The notes beneath the pieces were generated by a model. It was not told the DNA's origin. It ran no database searches and was given only the letters and a program-made list of their open reading frames with translations. A stretch of DNA of 38,638 nt from a virus, in IMG/VR virus record IMGVR_UViG_3300003890_000037, positions 1 through 38,638 of that record. One strand, written 5' to 3'. Numbering within the stretch: the stretch's first letter is position 1; each line of letters opens with the position of its first letter. Shown here piece by piece: positions 1 through 6,854 of this stretch. The translations under genes and the position numbers were made by a program.

Positions 1-62
1 GCGGCAGGCGGCAGGCGGCAGGCGGCAGGCGGCAGGCGGCAGGCGGCAGGCGGCAGGCGGCA
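1..62. repeat. Heptamer tandem array (GCGGCAG x8 plus a partial copy)
   Basis: Eight perfect head-to-tail copies of GCGGCAG followed by a ninth cut short at GCGGCA. The final four bases of the window (GCAG) would continue the array in phase if the two ends were joined. T7-like phages carry short heptamer arrays next to their terminal redundancy that take part in concatemer processing; a similar role here is inference. An assembly break inside a longer array is equally possible. Confidence 0.85.
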
Positions 63-70
63 AAAACTAC

Positions 71-99
71 TTGACAAGTAAGCAAGACTAGGCTAGGAT
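71..99 (+). promoter_or_regulatory. Sigma70-type promoter, TTGACA-17-TAGGAT
   Basis: A perfect -35 box (71-76), a 17-bp spacer and TAGGAT (94-99). The expected start, near 105-107, coincides with the first base of the first hairpin in the array that follows. The same hexamer pair with the same spacing, ending in a shared GCTAGGAT, occurs at 29135-29163, which supports both calls. Confidence 0.6.
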
Positions 100-105
100 T
101 AAAGT

Positions 106-311
106 ATGATGGGAAGCGTATTCCCTTCATCTACTCCCCTCGCTAGGCTTCAATCTAGCGCTTACGCGTCACCTGCGTGCGGTCTCCGAGAAGATCCGGA
201 GCCTGATCTTCACCGGAAGTGGTGAGCGAGGCTCGGCGGCTACCGAGTCAGCATTGACAGGACAGGCTGCTTCGCAGCCAGCAAGAGTACCTAGACAAGC
301 CCGGGGGGGCT
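106..311. ncRNA. Array of eight consecutive hairpins; candidate structured RNA
   Basis: Eight stem-loops follow one another with short linkers. H1 is 106-115/121-130 (9 of 10 pairs). H2 is 141-146/155-160. H3 is 164-168/174-178 with one GU pair. H4 is 184-188/197-201. H5 is 210-214/221-225. H6 is 230-236/243-249 with one GU pair. H7 is 265-270/274-279 with a 3-nt loop. H8 is 298-302/307-311 with a GGGG loop. No convincing reading frame spans the region. It could be a free-standing RNA, a structured leader of the virion operon, or a DNA-level signal. The transcribed strand is unknown because predicted promoters face it from both sides. Confidence 0.45.
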
Positions 312-317
312 AAGTAC

Positions 318-346
318 ACAATATCACACTTTTCAGTTTTTGTCAA
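318..346 (-). promoter_or_regulatory. Leftward sigma70-type promoter, TTGACA-17-TATTGT
   Basis: On the minus strand a perfect TTGACA (346-341), a 17-bp spacer and TATTGT (323-318). The predicted start near 311 is the outer edge of hairpin H8. The transcript would be antisense to the one from 71-99 and, if the genome is circular, would continue across the ends into the leftward cluster starting at 38291. Confidence 0.5.
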
Positions 347-362
347 GTCTAAATAATATTTC

Positions 363-391
363 TTGCAATATAGCACATTCTGTGTTATAGT
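363..391 (+). promoter_or_regulatory. Promoter of the virion operon, TTGCAA-17-TATAGT
   Basis: TTGCAA (363-368), a 17-bp spacer and TATAGT (386-391) lie 20 bases before the first tail-appendage gene. The surroundings are AT-rich, unlike the hairpin array upstream. This is the nearest good promoter for the long rightward operon. Confidence 0.55.
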
Positions 392-411
392 GCAATAATA
401 GGGGTTAGAGA

Positions 412-1368
412 ATGGGTTTTTTCATTTCTGGTGGGGGTTCTGTGGCAGCCTCCCCAATTTCCGACGTTAAAGACTCAGTCAGAGTCGCTACTACAGCCAA
501 CATTACGCTTTCCGGTCTTCAGACCATCGACGGCGTCGCGCTTAACGCGAACGATCGTGTGCTAGTAAAGAACCAAACAGCCGGGCAGGACAATGGCATT
601 TACCTTGCTAGTTCTGGTGCTTGGTCTCGTTCCCCCGACGCTGACTCCAACAGCGAAGTGACCTCTGGCATGATTGTAGCCGTTACTGAAGGCGCGACCT
701 TCGGCGACAAAATCTTCATTCTCACCACAAACGACCCAATTTCCTTGGGCGTTACTTCCCTCGTATTCCAACCTTATGGCGTAGAGATCGATCCGTTATC
801 GCTTCACACAAACGGCGACAACTCAATGTCGGGGAATATTAATTTCTCAGCTGGGGACACCTACAGCATTGGCTCTGATGATGGCGTGAATCGTAAGGCT
901 GTTCGGGATATTTATTTGGACAGAACCTTGAACATCAATAGCGAAACAGGTAGTGGGCGCATCCGGTGGGGCACCTTCCCCACACTGTATGCAGAAATCC
1001 GTGGTGACTCGAGTTTTGGTATGCGGCTTACATCCGATGCTGTTCGTTTTCGGTTTGGAAGTTCTATCGGTCCGCAGTATGCATATTTTGATCCGGGCTT
1101 AGTAGAATGGTACCAGAACCACACATGGGTTACTGACAACCTCTATGACGTTGGGAGTGCTAACGGCGGTACCACGTTGCGCAGGCCGCGCGATATTTAT
1201 GTGGGACGAGACGTTAAGGTAGGACAAAATGTGAGAATTACGGGGAACTTGGGTGTTGGGAATTCTACAGCTGCCACTACTCTTGGTACGGTAACTAAGA
1301 AGATTGAGATCTTTGATGCAGCTGGAAATAGTCTCGGATTCATTCCCGTCTATGACAGTATTACCTAA
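412..1368 (+). CDS. Tail appendage/fibre protein with a shared fibre module
   Basis: 318 residues. Residues 23-123 form a module common in phage fibres; visible landmarks are VATTANITLSG, DRVLVKNQT, NGIYLASSGAW and DADS. The same module recurs near the C-terminus of the nozzle gene (14135-14430). The rest is Gly/Asn/Thr-rich, with two copies of an RDIY motif (DIYLDR, DIYVGR), as in beta-structured phage appendage proteins. First gene of the rightward operon, ahead of four or five related structural genes. A receptor-contact or appendage role is inferred; no enzymatic domain is visible. Confidence 0.75.
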   Translation: MGFFISGGGSVAASPISDVKDSVRVATTANITLSGLQTIDGVALNANDRVLVKNQTAGQDNGIYLASSGAWSRSPDADSNSEVTSGMIVAVTEGATFGDKIFILTTNDPISLGVTSLVFQPYGVEIDPLSLHTNGDNSMSGNINFSAGDTYSIGSDDGVNRKAVRDIYLDRTLNINSETGSGRIRWGTFPTLYAEIRGDSSFGMRLTSDAVRFRFGSSIGPQYAYFDPGLVEWYQNHTWVTDNLYDVGSANGGTTLRRPRDIYVGRDVKVGQNVRITGNLGVGNSTAATTLGTVTKKIEIFDAAGNSLGFIPVYDSIT

Positions 1369-1376
1369 GGATGTTG

Positions 1377-1397
1377 GAGGTTTCTCCAAACCTCTTT
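1377..1397 (+). terminator. Hairpin with a short T-run after the first appendage gene
   Basis: GAGGTTT (1377-1383) pairs perfectly with AAACCTC (1388-1394) around a CTCC loop and is followed by TTT. The short T-run suggests a weak terminator or an mRNA-end hairpin that lowers expression of the genes downstream. Confidence 0.4.
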
Positions 1398-1467
1398 AAT
1401 GGGAAGTGCGATGTTTGGATGGCGAGAGGCGGTCAGCGTTAAAGACGATGAGGGGATTATCTAATTC

Positions 1468-2043
1468 ATGGCTCGTGGTAGCAATAGCAATGATCCACGT
1501 CAAACGTTCTTTATTGAGACAGTTCGTATGCGCAATCTGGGGGCTGTTCCTCCGGCTCCGCAACGAAATACTCTTGAACTATACTTTAGAGAGAAAGTAC
1601 TCTATAGGCTGGACGATAACGGCGTTGAGACACCTATCGGTGGCTTTGGTTCTTCAGCCTCTCCTGGTTTTACCTGGGGCCGTTGGGATACGGTGACTGC
1701 AAGTCTTGCAACCGCCGATGCAGAAGCAGGTGAGTACCTACTTAATGATGGCGTTCCATCAAATCGGTCTGGTCGGCTAGTTCCATTTAATCGTCCAACT
1801 ATTAAGCGCATCTTACTAGTTGTGACTGAAGATATTACTGGAGTACCGGCTTCCTTTAATGTCCAGGAACATAACGGAGTCACATTTACTGATTTAGTTA
1901 CTGTAAGTATTCCTGTAGGGCAGAAAGTAGCAACGCACAGTGTAAACGTAGCAGTTACAAGTGGACGGCAGTTAGCAGTTAGACTGGTTGCAGGAGTAGC
2001 GATTAATCCCGTAGTTGGAATTATCCTCGACGGATTATACTAA
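1468..2043 (+). CDS. Tail appendage/structural protein
   Basis: 191 residues, no enzymatic motif. Residues 28-60 (from PPAPQRNTLELYF to the following TPIGG) match the short adaptor found near the N-termini of the genes at 2856 and 3859: a Pro/Ser/Gly turn, a hydrophobic strand ending in Tyr, then Lys-rich and Pro-Gly ends. Such adaptors in phage fibres typically precede variable tips. The C-terminal half alternates hydrophobic and polar residues, consistent with a beta-sandwich. ATG preceded by a GAGGGG stretch at some distance. Role as a minor tail protein is inferred from fold-like features and neighbours. Confidence 0.6.
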   Translation: MARGSNSNDPRQTFFIETVRMRNLGAVPPAPQRNTLELYFREKVLYRLDDNGVETPIGGFGSSASPGFTWGRWDTVTASLATADAEAGEYLLNDGVPSNRSGRLVPFNRPTIKRILLVVTEDITGVPASFNVQEHNGVTFTDLVTVSIPVGQKVATHSVNVAVTSGRQLAVRLVAGVAINPVVGIILDGLY

Positions 2044-2081
2044 AACGTTTTGGGGCCTCGGCCCATCTCGCTCTGATTGGG

Positions 2082-2105
2082 GGATTACTAAAAAGGTAAT
2101 CCTTG
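2082..2105 (+). promoter_or_regulatory. Hairpin carrying the ribosome site and touching a TTG start
   Basis: GGATTAC (2082-2088) pairs perfectly with GTAATCC (2096-2102). The loop holds AAAAAG, so the AAAAAGG ribosome site is half in the loop and half in the stem, and the TTG start (2103) directly follows the stem. This arrangement could lower initiation of the 232-residue protein. Confidence 0.4.
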
Positions 2106-2801
2106 GCGAAAGTAATAAAAAATACGACTGGCAGCCCGATTACGCTGTCTTCTGCTGGCGTCACACTTCTTGCGTCAAGCTCTCGTACGCTATCACCGCA
2201 AGAGTATCTGCTTTGGGCATCGGCAGCTGTTCTTGCTGAGATCACGCCTTATATTCAGGCAGGTTCCATTGTTATAAATGATGGGACTTATGATTTATCA
2301 GGAACTAGCCCAACGTTAGCAGATTCGTATGCTCTTTTGCATCTCAGGTATACCGATGCAGCATTTAATATTCGGTTTTTATCTGATCCCGAGCGGGTTA
2401 ACGGGTTCGTCTCGAAGACGGTTCAAGAGGCGATTGAAGAGGCTGCTGGTGGAGCTGTAACCGGCATTGCTCCTACGATTACTGTCGGGGCAGTGACCGC
2501 TATAGCGTACAGCGAAACGCTTGCTGATAATACAGCTTATCAATTTGAAGTGACAGTCGTGGCTCGGCGTACGGACGCAAGTGGAACGGATGCAGATTTC
2601 ATGCTCTTAGCAAAAGTAAAGCGGGAGAGTGCTGGTGTTGCAGTAATTGGCGATGTATTCCAAGTTAAAAAAAATAGCACTGACCCAGCTCTAAGAGTCG
2701 ATTTATTGGTTAGTGGAAATGATTTTCAAGTTCAAGTGACTGGATCTGCTGGAAAGACAATTAAATGGCAGCCACAGATTGAACGAAATGACGTATCTTA
2801 G
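2103..2801 (+). CDS. Tail appendage/structural protein (TTG start)
   Basis: 232 residues starting at TTG with AAAAAGG upstream. The N-terminal part contains a VINDGTYDLS motif followed by aromatic-rich sequence, seen in many phage structural proteins. The last 110 residues share a domain with the protein encoded at 2856-3737: LADNT, then Y, RR(T/S)D, A-G and VSGN stretches, and a hydrophobic QV(T/K)G end. The two genes therefore share a C-terminal beta domain while their N-termini differ. Likely part of a tail fibre or head-fibre set; target unknown. Confidence 0.65.
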   Translation: MAKVIKNTTGSPITLSSAGVTLLASSSRTLSPQEYLLWASAAVLAEITPYIQAGSIVINDGTYDLSGTSPTLADSYALLHLRYTDAAFNIRFLSDPERVNGFVSKTVQEAIEEAAGGAVTGIAPTITVGAVTAIAYSETLADNTAYQFEVTVVARRTDASGTDADFMLLAKVKRESAGVAVIGDVFQVKKNSTDPALRVDLLVSGNDFQVQVTGSAGKTIKWQPQIERNDVS

Positions 2802-2804
2802 CTC

Positions 2805-2825
2805 GAGATAGCATGGGGCTGTCTC
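2805..2825 (+). other. Intergenic hairpin between appendage genes
   Basis: GAGATAGC (2805-2812) pairs with GCTGTCTC (2818-2825), eight pairs with one GU and a 5-nt loop. There is no T-run, so it is more likely an mRNA-stability or attenuation element than a terminator. Confidence 0.4.
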
Positions 2826-2855
2826 AGGCTCTCTGCATAGAAAAGGAATATAAAA

Positions 2856-3737
2856 ATGGCTAAATTCGGATGGGATGAGCGTCGCTTATTTAACGTAAGC
2901 GAGCAGGCTTTTGAAAATCTGGTTTCGACGCCTTCAGATGCTGATTCAGGGCAGATGTTGCTCTATTTCAAGAGTAACCATCTGTATTTGAAACAGCCTT
3001 CTGTTTCTGAAGTTATCTTGCCTGAAAATGCAAGTAATCTCGGAACTGGAACAGGCATTTTCGCACAAAAGAATGCGACTACTGGTGTTTTAGAATTTAA
3101 ATCAATAAAATCGGCTGATGGACGACTAGATATTACTTCTGATGCAAATAGCATCACGTTAGCAGTTGACATTTCAGACATCAACGATGATCTAGATCAC
3201 GGCCTATTGGTTGGGCTGTCGGATGACGATCATCTTCAGTATCTTTTACTGGCTGGTCGGGCTAGCGGACAGATTGCAAATGGCGGCGTAGCTGCTAGTG
3301 AAAATCTAGAACTGCGTTCAACTGCACATGCTACCAAAGGATCTGTTAAGATCGTTGATGGCAGCAAGTTTGAATTCGGATCAATGGTTCACGCGGAAGC
3401 GGAAGTGCAGACTGTTGATGCTACCACGACTACTATTGCAACGATTGCATTGGCTGATAATACAGTCTATCTGATTCGTGCAGAAATCATCGGACGTCGA
3501 TCTGATGGTGGTGGACAAGGTCGCGGGGTGTACGTACTGGAAGGTGCATTCTATCGCGCGGCTGCTGGCTCAGCAACTCAGCAAGGGAATACACAACAGC
3601 AGTTTAAGAGCGAATCCAACGTCGCCTTGGACGCGGACTTCGCAGTGTCTGGCAACAACCTGCTTATTCAAGTAAAAGGTCTTGCTGCTCAGACTTTTGA
3701 TTGGAAAGTTCAGTATCATATCTTAGCTCAGAACTAA
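2856..3737 (+). CDS. Tail fibre protein with N-terminal adaptor and DDDH motif
   Basis: 293 residues. The N-terminus (K-GWDE..L..VS, then LVS-P and SGQ) is clearly related to that of the 3859-4365 product. A central DHGLLVGLSDDDHLQYL segment is a well-known phage fibre motif. The C-terminal domain (LADNT, RRSDGGG, RGVYVL, VSGN, QVKG) matches the end of the 2103-2801 product. The three parts read as a mosaic of virion adaptor, fibre shaft and tip or trimerisation domain. ATG follows an AAAAGGAA ribosome site. Confidence 0.75.
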   Translation: MAKFGWDERRLFNVSEQAFENLVSTPSDADSGQMLLYFKSNHLYLKQPSVSEVILPENASNLGTGTGIFAQKNATTGVLEFKSIKSADGRLDITSDANSITLAVDISDINDDLDHGLLVGLSDDDHLQYLLLAGRASGQIANGGVAASENLELRSTAHATKGSVKIVDGSKFEFGSMVHAEAEVQTVDATTTTIATIALADNTVYLIRAEIIGRRSDGGGQGRGVYVLEGAFYRAAAGSATQQGNTQQQFKSESNVALDADFAVSGNNLLIQVKGLAAQTFDWKVQYHILAQN

Positions 3738-3763
3738 GTCGAGTGACTTAGATTGAGCACTTG

Positions 3764-3792
3764 GGGGAGCAGGGGCGGCTAGCCTGCTCCCC
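3764..3792 (+). other. Strong intergenic hairpin (10 bp perfect stem)
   Basis: GGGGAGCAGG (3764-3773) pairs perfectly with CCTGCTCCCC (3783-3792) around a 9-nt loop. The next bases are TGGGGGGCTTT, so there is no immediate T-run. It sits in the longest gap (121 bp) within the appendage cluster and may act as an attenuator or processing site. Confidence 0.5.
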
Positions 3793-3858
3793 TGGGGGGC
3801 TTTAGGAGGCGGCTGGTGCTCTCTTCCGAGGGGCGTATGTCTCGCAAAGGATTATATC

Positions 3859-4365
3859 GTGGGTAAAGCTGGTTGGGATGAAGATTCACTTACCGAGGTT
3901 TCGCGTGTTGAATACGATGACCTGGTTTCTGCACCAGCAGCCCCTCCTTCAGGGCAACTTTCCCACTACGCAAAAAATGGAAGATTCTTTCAAAAGACTT
4001 CCGCTGACGTAGAAAAAGTAGTTGGACCTCAAGTTGCTGCTGAAGTTGAGTTGTCGTCAATTGGTAACACAATCCTTGGACCTACAATTCAGGACTGGAT
4101 AAATCAGCTTTACAAATCTACGAATTCACAAAAGGTTACTTATCTAGAGTCGGGTGAAATTGACTACACCGAGATTTTCAATTCTTCATCCCAGGTTACA
4201 GAGAATCGGAGAGCCAAAATTCAACTCAATTATACGAATGACAATGTAACCAGTGAAGTGATTACACTCTACGATACGAATGGTACGTCAGCTCTAAAGA
4301 CTATCACTCTCACGCATAGCTACACAGGCGACGAATATAATAAGACAACAACGGTAGTAAGTTAG
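3859..4365 (+). CDS. Tail fibre/appendage protein (GTG start)
   Basis: 168 residues from GTG, with AAAGG eight bases upstream. The N-terminus repeats the adaptor of the 2856 gene (GK-GWDE..L..VS..., LVSAP, SGQLS-Y-K), so it probably docks at the same place on the virion. The C-terminal part is Thr/Ser/Asn-rich with alternating strands and has no recognised catalytic residues. Paralogue with a divergent tip; likely generated by duplication within the cluster. Confidence 0.65.
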   Translation: MGKAGWDEDSLTEVSRVEYDDLVSAPAAPPSGQLSHYAKNGRFFQKTSADVEKVVGPQVAAEVELSSIGNTILGPTIQDWINQLYKSTNSQKVTYLESGEIDYTEIFNSSSQVTENRRAKIQLNYTNDNVTSEVITLYDTNGTSALKTITLTHSYTGDEYNKTTTVVS

Positions 4366-4387
4366 TCTTACTTGGGGCGTAGCGACA

Positions 4388-4945
4388 ATGTATCAAGGAC
4401 TTTTACGAGTAATTAGGGGCTTAGTAAAGCTGAAAGGTAATACTGATGGAACTCTAATTGGAAATGTCGGAGACAGACTTAAGGTTGATGCTATTTTTAA
4501 TTCAGCTACAACAACGACGCCTTCTTGGTCTAAGAAGTTACGATATGACGATATGTCCGCAGTTGCAAGAAACACAAGCATTGCACCCTCAACTAATTGG
4601 ACAACTATTTATTCGTATTCAGGTTCAGGCTTTATAGCAGGTATGCTAATAAATGTGGAGACTTTTAATGGTTGGGAATTTCGGTTGCGGGTTGATGCCA
4701 ATACTATCTTTTCCTTGTCAGATCATGAAATCACTAGTGATACGATTTATGACTTAGATGATATTACGGATATGAATCAAAGTATGTTAGGACTTTCTAA
4801 AAGTTCACATGACCGTCTAGTATGGCATGCACCTCTGAATATTCCTCTATATTATGCTCAATCTGTTGAAGTTCAGATTCGTAGACTCGCTTCTGGAGCT
4901 AAAAAATTTCAATCTGGACTTATAATTTTAAGTAAAGAAAGCTAA
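4388..4945 (+). CDS. Probable structural/appendage protein
   Basis: 185 residues. Near residues 15-35 a KLKGNTDGTLIGNVGDRLKV segment occurs; similar D-G-T-x-I-G-N-V-D/G stretches start many phage appendage proteins. The remainder looks like a beta-sandwich with several Trp and Tyr residues. No enzymatic motif. Placed just before the terminase in the appendage cluster. Codon use is more AT-rich than in the downstream head genes. Confidence 0.55.
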   Translation: MYQGLLRVIRGLVKLKGNTDGTLIGNVGDRLKVDAIFNSATTTTPSWSKKLRYDDMSAVARNTSIAPSTNWTTIYSYSGSGFIAGMLINVETFNGWEFRLRVDANTIFSLSDHEITSDTIYDLDDITDMNQSMLGLSKSSHDRLVWHAPLNIPLYYAQSVEVQIRRLASGAKKFQSGLIILSKES

Positions 4946-4947
4946 AA

Positions 4948-5133
4948 ATGACTATTTCATGGGCGGATTTTAAAAGTAAAATAGATACCGGTTGTTATTG
5001 GTATCAACTTGAAACTCCTAGTTTCTATTTTCTTAAGATTCTAGAGGGCCCTTTTTGTTTAGATTGTTCAATTGCAAAAACTGACCCGATTTCTGAAGAA
5101 CAAAGGGATTTTGAAGAAAACTATAAAAAATAA
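4948..5133 (+). CDS. Small protein of unknown function
   Basis: 61 residues starting two bases after the previous stop and ending five bases before the terminase ATG, which favours a real gene in the operon. Aromatic-rich N-terminal half with three Cys residues and an acidic/basic C-terminus. I do not recognise a family. It could be a minor virion protein or a small partner of the terminase. Confidence 0.5.
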   Translation: MTISWADFKSKIDTGCYWYQLETPSFYFLKILEGPFCLDCSIAKTDPISEEQRDFEENYKK

Positions 5134-5138
5134 GTTTT

Positions 5139-6851
5139 ATGCATTATACACCCAAATTCCAAATAGCTTTTGAAGAAGTCAAAAAGATAGCGGAAGAAAA
5201 GGGTATAGCGGCTGGTAGGGTAGCTTTCCGTGATGCAATGCTTGCTCTTGGACATGAAGAGCGTATTAAGAACTTATATCGCGTTCAGGATAAACTGTCT
5301 AAGAAAGCGATATTCTTTAAACCAAACGGTCCCCAACAACAATATCTTAAAACGAAGGGCTCGCGGAACACGGTCCTTAAATGTCGTCAGGTTGGTTTTA
5401 CTACGCTTAATTGCATTCGTGGTCTTGATTATGCCATTTGGGAGCCTAATAGTCGTTCTGGCATTCTTTGTCATAAGCTCGGAACGGTTAAGACAATTTT
5501 TAATGATATCACCAAATTCTCCTATAATTGGTTTATTCGCGATTGGGGACGCTTTTATAAGCCGGAGCAAAAGGCGGATTCGGCAACTGCTCTCTCGTTT
5601 TCACATGATGGACTAGGCCGACCTCTTGAGTCTTCAATCCTAGTGATGCACGATTTCCGTGGAAAGACGTTACACTTCTTGCACGTATCTGAAGCTGCTC
5701 GTGTTGATGACGATCGCCTCATAGGTTCTGTAAATGGCGTGCCTGATAATGGCGAGGTAACACTCGAGTCTACTGCTGCTGGTCAAGCTGGCGAGTTCTA
5801 CCGGCTTTGGCAAATGTGGAAGAGTAAGGGGAAATTGGCCCCTTATAGAGGTTTCTTTGTTCCTTGGTATCAGCACTATCCGGAAGATATTGATAAGTGG
5901 GATATGCCCGAAGCTGCAAACTGGACTGCGCGTGAATACGAGCTTCTTGAAAGCTATAAAGGAAAGATTACACCTGCTCATCTTCTGTGGCGTCGCTGGT
6001 GCATTGATGCCAAGTGTAATGGTGATGAAGAAAAATTTGAGAATGAGTATCCGACGAATGATCAAGATTGCTTTCTAGCAAATGCTGCATCGGTCTTTCC
6101 TCATTCCATTCTGCGCATGCAACAACGAAATGTGCGAGATCCGGCTTTCGTTGGTCATACTTCGGTAAATGGTACGAGTATAGATGTAGTTGAGGATCCT
6201 AAAGGTATTCTTGCGATTTGGGAAGAAAGTGATCCTTCGCATCAGTATGTGATTGGTGCCGATCCAGCTGGGGGACTTGGGAAGGATCGCAGTGCTGCTT
6301 ATGTCAAAGACGTAAAGACTAATAAGCTCGTTGCCCGACTTTGGGGACAGATTCTGCCCTCTGACTTTGCTAAGGAGCTTTACAAGCTAGCGAAGTTTTA
6401 TAACAACGCCTGGCTTTGTGTGGAAGCGAATAACCACGGGCATGTGGTGATTGAAGTTTTAAAACAGATGGGCTATCGCAATATGTATAAGCGATCAGCG
6501 ATCGATGAGCTGACGGCGAAGCCTACGAAGAAAGTTGGCTTTTTGACCACGAGTCAGACCAAAATTATGATTACTGAGCGCCTTAAGACCTCGATTAAGG
6601 ATAATAAGATTATTATTCTTGATCAGGCGTTGATTTCAGAAATGACAACCTTTGTCCAGCTTTCGACGAAGAACGGAAACTCCTTAAGACGAGAGGCTGC
6701 TGATGGCGCGCATGATGATCTAGTGATGGCCGCAGCGCTGACAGAAGAGATGGCCTGTTCTCGGACTTTTGGGGACGGGGATGAATACAATCGTGAGCAA
6801 CTGCCCGATTCTGTGGTAGTAGACTCAGAAACCGGATTTATACTGGGGTAG
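5139..6851 (+). CDS. terL: Terminase large subunit (packaging ATPase-nuclease)
   Basis: 570 residues, usual TerL length. The N-terminal ATPase has a Walker A-like KCRQVGFTT (residues 81-89) and a Walker B strand ending LHVSE (about 186-190). The C-terminal RNase H-fold nuclease shows GADPAGG (about 374), VEANNHG (about 428) and DGAHDDL (about 522), which supply its metal-binding acidic residues. It cuts concatemeric DNA and pumps it into the prohead through the portal encoded next door. The small subunit is not adjacent; it lies at 31044-31427. Confidence 0.95.
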   Translation: MHYTPKFQIAFEEVKKIAEEKGIAAGRVAFRDAMLALGHEERIKNLYRVQDKLSKKAIFFKPNGPQQQYLKTKGSRNTVLKCRQVGFTTLNCIRGLDYAIWEPNSRSGILCHKLGTVKTIFNDITKFSYNWFIRDWGRFYKPEQKADSATALSFSHDGLGRPLESSILVMHDFRGKTLHFLHVSEAARVDDDRLIGSVNGVPDNGEVTLESTAAGQAGEFYRLWQMWKSKGKLAPYRGFFVPWYQHYPEDIDKWDMPEAANWTAREYELLESYKGKITPAHLLWRRWCIDAKCNGDEEKFENEYPTNDQDCFLANAASVFPHSILRMQQRNVRDPAFVGHTSVNGTSIDVVEDPKGILAIWEESDPSHQYVIGADPAGGLGKDRSAAYVKDVKTNKLVARLWGQILPSDFAKELYKLAKFYNNAWLCVEANNHGHVVIEVLKQMGYRNMYKRSAIDELTAKPTKKVGFLTTSQTKIMITERLKTSIKDNKIIILDQALISEMTTFVQLSTKNGNSLRREAADGAHDDLVMAAALTEEMACSRTFGDGDEYNREQLPDSVVVDSETGFILG

Positions 6852-6854
6852 TGA

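Noticed and set aside
1-62. CRISPR-like array
   Set aside because: Units are 7 bp without spacers; no cas genes anywhere in the window.
5670-6065. 131-codon open frame on the minus strand inside terL
   Set aside because: Antisense to well-defined terminase motifs, no ribosome site, composition typical of a shadow frame.
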